Assembly (NCBI GenBank): GCA_030698225.1
Contig: JAUYNR010000055.1
Location: 1-55,924, forward strand
Reading direction: 5' to 3'
Source: Oxalobacteraceae bacterium
Lineage (GTDB): Bacteria > Pseudomonadota > Gammaproteobacteria > Burkholderiales > Burkholderiaceae_D
Length of the DNA stretch: 55,924 nucleotides
Each line of letters opens with the position of its first letter. Position 1 is the first letter of the stretch. Shown here piece after piece: positions 16,901 through 25,494 of this stretch. The notes beneath the pieces are model-generated. The model was not told the DNA's origin, did no database searches, and saw only the letters and a list, made by a program, of their open reading frames with translations. The translations under genes were made by a program, and so were the position numbers.

Positions 16901-16990
16901 TTTTTGTTTTACACTTAGCAGGCCGGTTTGGAAATCCCCGATTTTCCGGCCGGCTTGTCAGCTTTTAGTCACCTCATCACCAGTGAAATT

Positions 16991-18301
16991 ATGAAACCAA
17001 TCAAAGTAGGCTTATTGGGCATCGGCACCGTGGGTTCCGGCACATTCAACGTGTTGCAGCGCAATCAGGAAGAAATCATGCGCCGCGCCGGCCGCGCAAT
17101 CGAGATCACGATGGTGGCCGACTTGAATACCGAACGCGCCAGGGAGCTAACCCACGGCAAATGCGAAGTGGTGAGCGACGCCAACCTGGTCATCAATAAC
17201 CCGGACATCGATATCGTGATCGAATTGATCGGCGGCTACGGCATCGCCAAAGACCTGGTGCTGAAGGCAATCGCCAACGGCAAGCATGTGGTAACCGCCA
17301 ACAAGGCCTTGCTGGCCCTGCATGGCGATGCGATTTTCCAGGCTGCGCAAGAGAAGGGCGTGATGGTCGCCTTCGAGGCGGCAGTCGCCGGCGGGATTCC
17401 GATCATCAAGGCGCTGCGCGAAGGTTTGACCGCCAACCGGATCGAATGGCTGGCCGGCATCATCAACGGCACCACCAATTTCATCCTGTCGGAAATGCGC
17501 GACAAGGGCCTGGACTTCGATGTGGCGTTGCAGGAAGCGCAACGGCTGGGTTATGCGGAAGCCGACCCGACCTTCGATATCGAAGGGGTGGACGCAGCCC
17601 ACAAGGTCACGCTGATGGCTTCGATTGCATTCGGCATTCCGGTCCAGTTCTCCAAGGCGCATGTCGAAGGCATCACCAAATTGCAGGGCATCGATATCCA
17701 GTATGCGGAACAGCTCGGCTATCGGATCAAGCTGCTGGGGATTGCCAAGCGGATGCCAAACGGCATCGAATTGCGCGTGCATCCGACCCTGATCCCGGCC
17801 AAGCGCCTGATCGCCAATGTCGAAGGCGCGATGAATGCGGTACTGGTGCAGGGCGATGCGGTCGGCCCGACGCTGTATTACGGCAAGGGCGCCGGTGCCG
17901 AGCCGACCGCTTCCGCGGTGATCGCCGATCTGGTCGACATCACCCGCCTGGCTACCGCCGACCCCGAGCATCGGGTGCCGCATCTGGCGTTCCAGCCGGA
18001 TGCGGTGCACGACACGCCGATCCTGCCGATGAGCGAAATCACGACTTCGTATTACCTGCGCATCCACGTCGCCGATCAAGCCGGCGTGCTGGCCGGGATC
18101 ACCGGCATCCTGGCCGAAGCCGGAATTTCCGTCGAGGCGATGCTGCAAAAGGAACCGGAAGAAGGCGAATCGGAAACCGACATCATCATCCTGACGCACT
18201 TGACGCAAGAAAAGCATATTGACGTCGTCATCGCCAGCATCGAAGCGTTGCCGACAGTGCGCGGCAAGGTGGTCAGGATCCGTTCGGAAGAGCTGGCGTA
18301 A
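16991..18301 (+). CDS. hom: homoserine dehydrogenase
   Basis: It reduces aspartate semialdehyde to homoserine in threonine/methionine synthesis. The 436-residue monofunctional form has an N-terminal Rossmann motif GLLGIGTVGSGTF and TANKALLALHG. The catalytic domain contains AAVAGGIPIIKALREGLTAN, the INGTTNFIL signature and EADPTFDIEG, and a C-terminal ACT regulatory domain covers about the last 80 residues (YYLRIHVADQAGVLAGITGI). ATG 16991 is used because homology begins there; an upstream TTG extension is unsupported. In many relatives thrC follows directly; here a repeat and a terminator follow instead. Confidence 0.94.
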   Translation: MKPIKVGLLGIGTVGSGTFNVLQRNQEEIMRRAGRAIEITMVADLNTERARELTHGKCEVVSDANLVINNPDIDIVIELIGGYGIAKDLVLKAIANGKHVVTANKALLALHGDAIFQAAQEKGVMVAFEAAVAGGIPIIKALREGLTANRIEWLAGIINGTTNFILSEMRDKGLDFDVALQEAQRLGYAEADPTFDIEGVDAAHKVTLMASIAFGIPVQFSKAHVEGITKLQGIDIQYAEQLGYRIKLLGIAKRMPNGIELRVHPTLIPAKRLIANVEGAMNAVLVQGDAVGPTLYYGKGAGAEPTASAVIADLVDITRLATADPEHRVPHLAFQPDAVHDTPILPMSEITTSYYLRIHVADQAGVLAGITGILAEAGISVEAMLQKEPEEGESETDIIILTHLTQEKHIDVVIASIEALPTVRGKVVRIRSEELA

Positions 18302-18313
18302 CTTACTGGGCGT

Positions 18314-18372
18314 GGTATGTGTTAAAGCATGCCATTTCCCGCATTAATTTCATGCAAGTGTAAAAATACTCC
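18314..18372 (+). repeat. GGAGTAT dispersed intergenic repeat, copy G (short form, degenerate)
   Basis: This 59-bp copy starts GGTATG, has CATTTCCCGCAT in common with the reverse complement of copy B, and ends AAAAATACTCC. It is the most divergent copy and the hairpin is weakened to GCAT/ATGC. Confidence 0.6.
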
Positions 18373-18393
18373 TAAAATTTTATAAGCGGATCC

Positions 18394-18425
18394 GGGGGCG
18401 GGCGCTAAGCCTGCCCTCGTGTTTT
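18394..18425 (+). terminator. likely terminator of hom
   Basis: GGGGGCGGGC (18394-18403) pairs with GCCTGCCCTC (18409-18418) around GCTAA, with one mismatch and wobble, and is followed by GTGTTTT. The T tract is short, so efficiency is uncertain. Confidence 0.55.
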
Positions 18426-18453
18426 GGGCCAGATGCCTGGCGACGTGTTTGCA

Positions 18454-19245
18454 TCAATCGCTGTTCTGCACGAAAAATGTCGATGGCGACTGGCCGAAGG
18501 TTTTCTTGAACATGGCCGAGAATGCCGACTGGCTGGCGTAGCCGAGTTCTGCTGCGACCCGCGCCAGCGGCTGTCCGCTGGCGATCAGCGGCGCCGCGTG
18601 GGCCAGCCTGACCTGCTGGCGCCACTGGCCGAAAGTCATCCCCAAATCCTGCTCGAACAGGCGGGCCAGCGTGCGCTCGGAAGCACCGACGCGTTGCGAC
18701 CAATCGCGCAGCGTCAGGCTTGATGCCGGGTCGGCAATCAGCGTGCCGCACAGGGTTTTCAGCCGCTTTTCGGTCGGCAGCGCCACCCGAATTGCGGGTG
18801 CGGCCGAGCGCGACACCTCATCCAGGATCAGGGCTGCCAGCAGCGCTTCACGCGCTGCATCTGCATCGGCTTGCGACAGCGCAACGATCAACTCGCGCAA
18901 TAGCGGCGATACCGCCAGAACCTCGCATTCCGGGCGCTGAAACGGTGCCGCGTCCGCATGCACATAGAGTGCGCGCAGGCGGGATTTTTCCAGCGTCGCG
19001 ACTTCATGCAGCGCCTGGGGCGGAATCCAGATGGCCCGCAACGGCGGCACGATCCAGGTGCTGTTGCCGACCGTGACCCGCACCACGCCTTCCAGCGCAT
19101 ACGTGACCTGGCCCCACGCATGGCTGTGGGCGGCCAGTAATTCGGACGCGGCCAGATCGCGGGCGATCAGCCTGACCGGGCGCTGCGGCGTCGGCGCCAT
19201 CGCCGGTTGCGCGGGGCGGGTATGCGTGAGCGGTTGGAGTGACAT
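18454..19245 (-). CDS. AraC-family transcriptional regulator (NimR/YeaM type)
   Basis: The 263-residue protein has an N-terminal cupin (HSHAWGQVTYALEGVVRVTV near residues 40-60, WIVPPLRAIWIPP) and a C-terminal pair of helix-turn-helix motifs (LTLRDWSQRVGASERTLARL and ARVAAELGYASQSAFSAMFK). This layout matches the NimR subgroup of AraC regulators, which control adjacent efflux genes. It faces the divergent MFS exporter gene with a 97-bp control region between, so it most likely regulates that gene and itself. Confidence 0.85.
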   Translation of the reverse strand: MSLQPLTHTRPAQPAMAPTPQRPVRLIARDLAASELLAAHSHAWGQVTYALEGVVRVTVGNSTWIVPPLRAIWIPPQALHEVATLEKSRLRALYVHADAAPFQRPECEVLAVSPLLRELIVALSQADADAAREALLAALILDEVSRSAAPAIRVALPTEKRLKTLCGTLIADPASSLTLRDWSQRVGASERTLARLFEQDLGMTFGQWRQQVRLAHAAPLIASGQPLARVAAELGYASQSAFSAMFKKTFGQSPSTFFVQNSD

Positions 19246-19280
19246 GGCAGAATATCGATAAATTATGTCCTTCTATCTTA

Positions 19281-19303
19281 AAGCAGACGCCGCATTTCTG
19301 CTT
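19281..19303. promoter_or_regulatory. inverted repeat in the AraC/MFS control region
   Basis: AAGCAGA (19281-19287) and TCTGCTT (19297-19303) form a 7-bp dyad with a 9-base spacer, 40 bp before the MFS start. It is a candidate operator for the neighbouring AraC regulator. Confidence 0.4.
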
Positions 19304-19342
19304 ACACTGATGTCATCCTCCATCAGCATCGAAGAGACTGTC

Positions 19343-20575
19343 ATGCCCACCCCGTCAAGCAATACACTGCACCAGGATGCCCAGGTGATCGGCCTGGTCG
19401 GAACCGCCCATGGCGTGTCGCATTTTTTCCAGTTGTTGCTGGCTTCACTGTTCCCCTGGCTGAAGGTGGCTTTCGATCTGTCGTATGCGGAGCTGGGTTT
19501 CCTGATGACGGTGTTTTTCATCGTCTCCGGCATCGGCCAGGCGCTGGCGGGCTTTGTGGTGGACAAGGTCGGCGCCCGTACCGTGCTGTTTGCCGGTCTT
19601 GGCTGCCTGGGCGTAGCCGCGCTGGCGATGTCGCTGGCGCCGAATTATCCGATGCTGCTGGCCGGCTCGATGCTGGCGGGCCTGGGCAATTGCGTGTTCC
19701 ATCCGTCCGACTTCACCTTGCTCAACAAGCGGGTATCGCTTGCGCGCCTGGGCCATGCTTTCTCGGTGCACGGCATTTCCGGCAATCTGGGCTGGGCTGC
19801 GGCGCCGGTCTTCATGATTACCATTGCGACTGCCGCCAGCTGGCGCGTGGCGCTGTTTTGCGCGGCATTCGTCGCGTTTGCGGTGCTGGCCCTGCTGTGG
19901 GCGTACCGCGCGCTGCTGGCAACGCCGGTGGTGCAACCGGCAGCGTCGCATCATGCAGATGCGCAACAGGGCGCGGCGCTGGATTTCATGCGTCTGCCGT
20001 CGGTCTGGCTGTGTTTCGGCTTCTTTCTGATCACCGCGCTGGCGCTGGGCGGGGTGCAGAGTTTCTCGTCTCCGGGCCTGCGTGCGCTGTACCGGATGTC
20101 GCTGCCGATGGCGACTACGGCTTTCACCGCGTTCATGCTGGCTTCGGCGGCCGGCATGGTGTGGGGCGGATTTTTGGCCTCCAAAACCACCCATCATGAC
20201 CGCACCATCGCACTGGCCTTTACCGGATCCGGGGCGATGGCACTGATCATTGCCACCGGCTGGGTGCCTGCATGGGGCGCACTGGTGCTGATGGCGGCGG
20301 TTGGCCTGGGCGCCGGGATCGCCGGGCCGTCGCGCGATTTGCTGATCCGCGCTGCGGCGCCGAAGCACGCCACCGGACGCGTGTACGGCGTCGTGTATTC
20401 GGGGCTGGACGCCGGCGTGGCGATCGCGCCGCTGCTGTTCGGTGCGTTGATGGATGCCAACCATCCGGCCTGGGTGTTCATCTGCATCGGCGTGTTCCAG
20501 ATGCTGGCGATTGTCACCGCAATTGGCGTCGGCAGCGATACCAGCAAGCGGGCTGCGGGCGCGCAGGCAGCGTAG
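19343..20575 (+). CDS. MFS transporter, fosmidomycin-resistance (Fsr) type
   Basis: A 410-residue inner-membrane protein with about 12 membrane segments. Features resembling Fsr-type drug exporters are VGTAHGVSHFFQLLLASLFP in helix 1, LGFLMTVFFIVSGIGQALAG, and the loop containing DKVGARTVLF. NCVFHPSDFTLLNKRV, the FHP-type signature of this group, follows. ATG 19343 is preferred because GAAGAG lies eight bases upstream; earlier ATGs lack a ribosome site. The substrate cannot be named from sequence. A divergent AraC regulator next door suggests inducible export. Confidence 0.82.
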   Translation: MPTPSSNTLHQDAQVIGLVGTAHGVSHFFQLLLASLFPWLKVAFDLSYAELGFLMTVFFIVSGIGQALAGFVVDKVGARTVLFAGLGCLGVAALAMSLAPNYPMLLAGSMLAGLGNCVFHPSDFTLLNKRVSLARLGHAFSVHGISGNLGWAAAPVFMITIATAASWRVALFCAAFVAFAVLALLWAYRALLATPVVQPAASHHADAQQGAALDFMRLPSVWLCFGFFLITALALGGVQSFSSPGLRALYRMSLPMATTAFTAFMLASAAGMVWGGFLASKTTHHDRTIALAFTGSGAMALIIATGWVPAWGALVLMAAVGLGAGIAGPSRDLLIRAAAPKHATGRVYGVVYSGLDAGVAIAPLLFGALMDANHPAWVFICIGVFQMLAIVTAIGVGSDTSKRAAGAQAA

Positions 20576-20590
20576 TCAGCGCTGCAATCG

Positions 20591-20622
20591 AAAAAGGGCC
20601 ATCGCGTGCGAAGCCCCTTTTT
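20591..20622 (+). terminator. intrinsic terminator after the MFS gene
   Basis: AAAAAGGG (20591-20598) pairs with CCCTTTTT at the right end, enclosing a GC-rich loop and ending in T residues. It separates the MFS gene from rraA. Confidence 0.65.
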
Positions 20623-20695
20623 CATTCGGCGCGCGCCGCTTACAATCCTACAATCGGTGCAACGCCGCATTTTATAAACACTGCCGGAGAATCGA

Positions 20696-21190
20696 ATGAC
20701 TTTTGCCACCTGCGACATTTGCGATGCACACGAAGACCAACTGGCGACCGGCGCGCTGGCGGTGTTGCCGCCGCTGTTCAAGGCATTTGGCCGCAACCTG
20801 CGCTTTTCCGGTCCGGCTTACACGCTGAAAATATTTGAAGACAATACGCTGGTGCGCACCGCACTGGAGCAGCCGGGCAATGGCCAGGTGCTGGTGATCG
20901 ACGGCGGCGCCAGCCTGCGCTGCGCGCTGGTCGGCGGCAACCTCGGCGTGCTGGGTGTCAAAAACGGCTGGGCCGGCATCGTCGTCAACGGCTGCATCCG
21001 CGATTCGGTCGAGATCAACGCCTGCGCGATCGGCGTGCGCGCACTGGCCACGCATCCGCAAAAAAGCAACAAGAAGGGTGCCGGCGAAGTACAACTGCGG
21101 GTAATGATCGCCGGCGTCGCGATCGGTCCGGGCAACTGGATCTATGCGGATGAAGACGGGATTCTGGTGGCGCAGGGCAAGCTGGCCTGA
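20696..21190 (+). CDS. rraA: RraA-like protein / HMG aldolase fold
   Basis: The family includes the E. coli RNase E inhibitor RraA and class II 4-hydroxy-4-methyl-2-oxoglutarate aldolases with oxaloacetate decarboxylase activity. The 164-residue product has the conserved G-x-A-T-x-D-like N-terminus ([10 protein letters not shown]), [20 protein letters not shown], and the active-site pattern GNLGVLG followed about 20 residues later by GCIRD, with the Arg-Asp pair needed by the aldolase. Neighbours do not indicate which activity dominates. A CCGGAGA ribosome site precedes ATG 20696. Confidence 0.88.
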   Translation: MTFATCDICDAHEDQLATGALAVLPPLFKAFGRNLRFSGPAYTLKIFEDNTLVRTALEQPGNGQVLVIDGGASLRCALVGGNLGVLGVKNGWAGIVVNGCIRDSVEINACAIGVRALATHPQKSNKKGAGEVQLRVMIAGVAIGPGNWIYADEDGILVAQGKLA

Positions 21191-21236
21191 GGTTGCGAAA
21201 TTTGCGGGAATGAATCCGATAAACTTAAAATATAGG

Positions 21237-21312
21237 GGAGTATCATCATAAATGATATATATCCCGCAGTATTAAATTGCGGTTGTGAAATTACATAGGT
21301 TAGTATATTTTG
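21237..21312 (+). repeat. GGAGTAT dispersed intergenic repeat, copy E (long form)
   Basis: It begins GGAGTATCATCATAAATGAT, has CCCGCAG-N8-TTGCGG as the hairpin core, and ends AGTATATTTT; 76 bp. It lies between rraA and the 121-residue unknown gene. Confidence 0.75.
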
Positions 21313-21373
21313 CATGGCAAACTTGGCACACTGCACGCATAACCAGCCATATCGACATCATCCAGAGAAAAAC

Positions 21374-21739
21374 ATGACCAGAAATGAAGCCATCCAGCGC
21401 GTCAACGGCGCTCTCGGCAGCCCGCAGCTCAACGAGCGCAATACCCATTGGGCCAGCGTGGTCCCGAATGCCGGCGATGAAGGCTGGTGGATCCACATCC
21501 CGTTGCAGCAGTTCAAGAAGGAAATCCACATCCTGCTCTGCAGCGAAAAGGCCAAGGTTTTCCGCCATCTGAAAATCAAGGCCAGCGAAATCCTCAGCCC
21601 GGCCATGAAGTTCCGCTGCAAGGATCAGGTCGCCGACATCTTCATATCCGCGGCCAGCCCCAGGAAGCTGGCCGATATATTGCCCGGCGGCACCAAGCAC
21701 AACTTCAGCAAACACATCGTGTCCGAATATCGTTTTTGA
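21374..21739 (+). CDS. hypothetical protein, 121 residues
   Basis: Not recognised. The protein is basic and probably cytoplasmic, without signal peptide or membrane segment. Notable segments are EGWWIHIPLQQFKKEIHILL (central, with a double Trp) and a C-terminal half rich in Lys. ATG 21374 was chosen because the upstream 20 residues of the longer reading overlap the repeat-flanking AT-rich DNA. The gene is transcribed toward the MoaD-like gene 76 nt downstream; whether it belongs to that unit is unclear. Codon use looks native. Confidence 0.6.
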   Translation: MTRNEAIQRVNGALGSPQLNERNTHWASVVPNAGDEGWWIHIPLQQFKKEIHILLCSEKAKVFRHLKIKASEILSPAMKFRCKDQVADIFISAASPRKLADILPGGTKHNFSKHIVSEYRF

Positions 21740-21815
21740 AAATTCCAGCGCATCACCTACACTGGAATGCAAAGCAATCGGATTTCGCAAATTCTTGCAT
21801 GCTTATTCCAGGATC

Positions 21816-22085
21816 ATGGCCAAACTTGTGTTTACGCAGCAACTGCGGCGCTTCACCGAGGTGCCGGAAATCGACACCGCCGCCGCCACGCTGCGCGCGG
21901 CACTTGAGGATGCATTCGAGCGCAATCCACGCTTGCGCGGCTACATACTCGATGAGCAAGGCCACCTGCGGCCGCACCTCGTAATCTTCATCGACGGCCA
22001 GCGTGTGCATGACCGCATCGGCCTGGCCGACGCACTGGCTGCCAACAGCAGCGTCCACGTATTGCAGGCACTGACAGGAGGTTAA
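21816..22085 (+). CDS. MoaD/ThiS-like ubiquitin-fold protein
   Basis: An 89-residue protein with the beta-grasp pattern of MoaD/ThiS: MAKLVFTQQLRRFTEVPE, a helix TAAATLRAALEDAFERNP, PHLVIFIDGQRV and a C-terminal ALTGG. The Gly-Gly end is what E1-like enzymes adenylate in sulfur carriers. It ends two nt before the start of an Asp-box propeller gene, whose ribosome site GGAGG overlaps its last codons, so the two are tightly coupled. No cognate E1 or MoaE gene is nearby. Its substrate is unknown. Confidence 0.8.
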   Translation: MAKLVFTQQLRRFTEVPEIDTAAATLRAALEDAFERNPRLRGYILDEQGHLRPHLVIFIDGQRVHDRIGLADALAANSSVHVLQALTGG

Positions 22086-22087
22086 AC

Positions 22088-23182
22088 ATGAACGCGCGCG
22101 CACTAATTGCCACCCGCAAAGGATTGTTCGAACTGGCTCGTGCCGATGGCGGCTGGGTCATCGATAGCAGCCACTTTCTCGGCGATCCGGTCACGATGAT
22201 GCTGTCCGACCGGCGCGACGGCACAGTCTACGCCGCGCTCAATCTCGGCCATTTCGGCGTCAAGCTGCATCGGCGCGATCCGGGCAGCGCGGTCTGGAGC
22301 GAAATTGCGGTGCCGGCCTATCCGCCGCAGCCTGCAGACGTCAAGGATGACGTTGCATGGAAACTGACGCAGATCTGGTCGCTGGCCGCCGGCGGGCCGG
22401 ACCAGCCGGGCGTATTGTGGGCCGGCACGCTGCCAGGCGGCTTGTTCCGCTCTGGAGATCGTGGCGATTCGTGGCAGTTGGTGCAATCGCTGTGGGAAGT
22501 GCCCGAGCGCCGCGAATGGTTCGGCGGCGGCTACGACACGCCGGGCATCCATTCGATCTGCGTCGACCCGACCGACAGCCGTCATTTGCTGGTCGGCATC
22601 TCATGCGGCGGCGCCTGGGTCACCCACGATGGCGGCGACAGCTGGGTACTCAGCGCCGCCGGCATGCACGCCAGCTATATGCCGCCGGAACGCGTCGATG
22701 ATCAATCCATTCAGGACCCGCACCGGATCGTGCAGTGCGCAGCCGCACCGGAAGTGCTCTGGTGCCAGCACCATAACGGCATCTGGCGCTCAAGCGATGG
22801 CGGCCAACACTGGCAGCAGATCGCACCGCCGAATCAGCGCGTATCGGACTTCGGCTTTGCGGTGGCGGTTCATCCGCAGGATCCCGACACTGCATGGTTC
22901 GTGCCGGCGGCCGCCGATCAGAAACGGATTCCCGCCGGCGCCGCGCTGGCGCTCACGCGCACCCGCGATGGCGGCAAATCCTTCGACGTATTGCGCACCG
23001 GACTGCCGCAGCAGCATTGTTACGACCTGGTCTACCGCCACGGCCTGGCGGTGTCAGCTGACGGTCGGGAACTGCTGATGGGATCGACCACCGGCGGGCT
23101 ATGGGCATCCGACGACGGCGGCGATAGCTGGCGCACAATTTCGAGCACGCTGCCGCCGATTTATGCGGTCCAGTTCTGCTGA
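22088..23182 (+). CDS. Asp-box (BNR) repeat beta-propeller protein
   Basis: The 364-residue protein carries at least five S/T-x-D-x-G-x-x-W Asp-box motifs: SGDRGDSWQ, THDGGDSWV, SSDGGQHWQ, TRDGGKSFD (the last residue not Trp) and SDDGGDSWR. Such repeats occur in sialidase-like and Ycf48-like propellers. No signal peptide is visible, so it should be cytoplasmic. True sialidase activity is unlikely because the FRIP and triad Arg context is not evident. Its coupling to the MoaD-like gene suggests a shared, unknown function. Confidence 0.8.
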   Translation: MNARALIATRKGLFELARADGGWVIDSSHFLGDPVTMMLSDRRDGTVYAALNLGHFGVKLHRRDPGSAVWSEIAVPAYPPQPADVKDDVAWKLTQIWSLAAGGPDQPGVLWAGTLPGGLFRSGDRGDSWQLVQSLWEVPERREWFGGGYDTPGIHSICVDPTDSRHLLVGISCGGAWVTHDGGDSWVLSAAGMHASYMPPERVDDQSIQDPHRIVQCAAAPEVLWCQHHNGIWRSSDGGQHWQQIAPPNQRVSDFGFAVAVHPQDPDTAWFVPAAADQKRIPAGAALALTRTRDGGKSFDVLRTGLPQQHCYDLVYRHGLAVSADGRELLMGSTTGGLWASDDGGDSWRTISSTLPPIYAVQFC

Positions 23183-23262
23183 TGCGGTTTCTGTGCCGAC
23201 CCGTTCCTTTCGGTTAGGCGGAAAACCAATTCGATAACATGCGGGACAACTTCCGCGCCGGG

Positions 23263-23511
23263 TCATTGGCCCTTGCAGATGATTGTCGTCAGATACAGGT
23301 TGGCCTGGGCCTTGTTCGCCTTGACCCAATCGATCACTTCCTGCGCCTGTTCCAGCGTCATCACCGACGCTTTTTCCTTGTTGCGGATGAAGGACACGCC
23401 TTCAAACACGCCGGTCTTGCTGCGCATCGCTTTCGCAAATACCGGCACATCTTTCTCGGTTGGGTTGATTTTGCGTTGCAAGACGAGGTAGCGCTGGTCG
23501 ATTTCAGTCAT
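23263..23511 (-). CDS. small conserved-looking protein, 82 residues
   Basis: Not recognised. It has a start ATG with AATACCGCTTACC upstream, a strand-helix pattern, and the segments LQRKINPTEKDVPVFAKAM and MTLEQAQEVIDWVKANK, suggesting a compact alpha/beta fold. No membrane segment or signal is present. It lies minus-strand between the propeller gene and the Lrp gene; the intergenic spacing of 57 nt to the next gene upstream allows cotranscription with lrp. Confidence 0.55.
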   Translation of the reverse strand: MTEIDQRYLVLQRKINPTEKDVPVFAKAMRSKTGVFEGVSFIRNKEKASVMTLEQAQEVIDWVKANKAQANLYLTTIICKGQ

Positions 23512-23568
23512 GGTAAGCGGTATTCTTTGTGAAATTGGTGGGTAATTAATTTTTGTCCGATGCCTGCG

Positions 23569-24015
23569 TCAGCTCGCCGGCTTGATCGCCTTGCGATAGA
23601 CCGACGACGACAGCACGATCGAGGTCGAGGTCACCCCGCAGCGCGTCAGGCTGGCGATGGTTTGCGCCAGTTCGGTCACGCTTGGCGCCAGCACCTTGAC
23701 GATATGGCAATCGTCGCCGGTGACCGCGTGGCACTCGATGATTTCAGGCAATTGCGCGGCCATGGTGTCGATCGGCAGGTCGTGACCACGCATCGCAACC
23801 CGGATGAAGGCGGTAATGCCGTAACCGACTGCGGCCGGATTGACCTGCGCATGGTAGCCGCTGATCACATTGGCCGCCTCCATCCGCTTGACGCGCTCGG
23901 CCACCGCAGGTTGGCTCATGTGAATACGCCGCCCGATTTCGGCCATGGTGGTGCGGGCATCGAGCTGCAAAATATCGAGAATCTTGCAATCCATGCCATC
24001 CAAATCAATCTTCAA
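23569..24015 (-). CDS. Lrp/AsnC-family transcriptional regulator
   Basis: The 148-residue protein begins with the winged HTH (LDGMDCKILDILQLDARTTM, then MAEIGRRIHMSQPAVAERVKRM). The RAM/AsnC ligand domain follows, with ISGYHAQVNPAAVGYGITAF, EIIECHAVTGDDCHIVKVLA and the C-terminal TSIVLSSSVYRKAI. The start is TTG 24015, backed by GAGGA seven bases upstream; ATG 23994 is an alternative. It is divergent from the LivK-like gene and is a likely regulator of it, sensing an amino acid. Confidence 0.88.
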   Translation of the reverse strand: MKIDLDGMDCKILDILQLDARTTMAEIGRRIHMSQPAVAERVKRMEAANVISGYHAQVNPAAVGYGITAFIRVAMRGHDLPIDTMAAQLPEIIECHAVTGDDCHIVKVLAPSVTELAQTIASLTRCGVTSTSIVLSSSVYRKAIKPAS

Positions 24016-24286
24016 TGAAAATCCTCGATATTTCGTTTAAAGATAAGGTTAAAGTCCTATTTTACTTTTATTAAGCTATTCAATAGAAGTTTTATGGCGC
24101 CTAGAATACCTGCACGATCTGCGCCGCCAACCCTGCGCTTGAAACCTGATGCAGTCAGCGTCATGCAGGGTGGCGAAGTCGGTCAATAGTAAAGAAAAGC
24201 AGTCCAGGCAATCTCCAATCGGCGACTTCCTCCGCTCCGGATGGGTTTGCGGCTGCAGAAATTTTTTCAATCCACAGGAGGACGAC
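24016..24286. other. divergent control region lrp / LivK-like gene
   Basis: The 271-bp space is AT-rich close to the lrp start (24030-24085) and becomes GC-rich nearer the LivK start. It must hold both promoters. No clear -35/-10 pair or extended dyad was picked out by eye. Confidence 0.3.
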
Positions 24287-25435
24287 ATGACATTCAACAT
24301 AAAAATTATTCCACTGGCTGGCGCCATCGCATTTGCTTTCGCCGGCACCGCTTACGCGCAGCAAGTTGTCAAAATCGGCCACGTCGGCCCGCTCTCCGGT
24401 TCCATTGCCCACTTTGGCAAGGATAACGAAAACGGCGCCAAGATGGCGATTGACGACCTTAACGCCAAGGGCATCAGCATCGGCGGCAAGAAAGTCAAAT
24501 TCGAACTGCTGGCCGAAGATGATGCCGGCGATCCGAAACAAGGCACCGCGGCAGCACAAAAACTGGTCGATGCCAAAGTCAATGGCGTGATCGGCCACCT
24601 GAACTCGGGCACCACGATCCCGGCATCCCGGATTTATAGCGAAGCCGGCATCCCGCAGATATCGCCCTCCGCGACCAACCCGAAATACACCCAGCAGGGC
24701 TTCAAGACCGCGTTCCGCGTGGTCGCCAATGATGGCCAACTGGGCGGCACCCTGGGTCGTTATGCGGTGCAAATCCTGAAAGCCAAAAAAATCGCCGTCA
24801 TCGACGATCGCACCGCCTACGGCCAGGGTGTGGCGGAAGAGTTCGTCAAGGGCACGAAATCGAAAGGTCCTGGCGTGACGGTCGTGTCGCAGCAATACAC
24901 CAACGACAAGGCGACCGATTTCAGCGCGATCCTGACCTCGATCAAGGGCAAGAATCCGGATATCATTTTCTTCGGCGGCATGGATGCGGTGGCCGGGCCG
25001 ATGCTGCGCCAAATGAAACAACTCGGCATCACAGCCAAGTTCATGGGCGGCGACGGCATCTGCACCGCGGAACTGAGCAAGCTGGCTGGCGACGCAATCG
25101 GTGAAGGCACTGTCTTTTGCGCGGAAGCCGGCGGCGTGGTCGACGCCGACCGCAAGAACATGGAAGATTTCAAGGCGGCCTACAAGAAGAAATTCAACCT
25201 CGATGTGCAACTGTATGCGCCGTACGTGTACGACGCCGTCATGACCATGGCCGCAGCGATGCAGAAAGCCGGCTCCGCAGAACCGGCGAAATACCTGCCC
25301 GAGCTGGCCAGGATCAATTACAAAGGCGTCACCGGTCCGATCGTATTCGATGCCAAAGGCGACATCAAGGACGGTACGCTGACACTGTATACATACAAGA
25401 GCGGCAAGCGTGAACTGTTGACCGTCACCAAGTAA
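24287..25435 (+). CDS. branched-chain amino acid ABC transporter substrate-binding protein
   Basis: A periplasmic LivK/LivJ-type receptor. The 382-residue product has a signal peptide (about residues 1-24, ending GTAYA), the mature start QQVVKIGHVGPLSGSIAHFG, and the conserved NGAKMAIDDLNAKGI, GHLNSGTTIPASRIYSEAGI and SPSATNPKYTQQG. GTAAAQKL helices follow. A good ribosome site, AGGAGG, stands before ATG 24287. No permease or ATPase genes are adjacent, so it is an orphan receptor that would need partners encoded elsewhere. It is followed by a perfect palindromic terminator-like hairpin. Confidence 0.9.
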   Translation: MTFNIKIIPLAGAIAFAFAGTAYAQQVVKIGHVGPLSGSIAHFGKDNENGAKMAIDDLNAKGISIGGKKVKFELLAEDDAGDPKQGTAAAQKLVDAKVNGVIGHLNSGTTIPASRIYSEAGIPQISPSATNPKYTQQGFKTAFRVVANDGQLGGTLGRYAVQILKAKKIAVIDDRTAYGQGVAEEFVKGTKSKGPGVTVVSQQYTNDKATDFSAILTSIKGKNPDIIFFGGMDAVAGPMLRQMKQLGITAKFMGGDGICTAELSKLAGDAIGEGTVFCAEAGGVVDADRKNMEDFKAAYKKKFNLDVQLYAPYVYDAVMTMAAAMQKAGSAEPAKYLPELARINYKGVTGPIVFDAKGDIKDGTLTLYTYKSGKRELLTVTK

Positions 25436-25457
25436 GCGCCACCAGCAGTCGCATCAA

Positions 25458-25477
25458 AGCGCCCCGGCCGGGGCGCT
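25458..25477. terminator. perfect palindrome between convergent LivK and GST genes
   Basis: AGCGCCCC-GGCC-GGGGCGCT forms a fully paired stem between two convergent genes. No T tract follows, but its position supports a bidirectional termination or RNA-end stabilising role. Confidence 0.6.
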
Positions 25478-25494
25478 ATCTGCTCTCCGTTCGG

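Noticed and set aside
17147..18217. Minus-strand ORF inside hom
   Set aside because: Antisense shadow; rich in His, Gln, Asp and Gly typical of mirrored codons.
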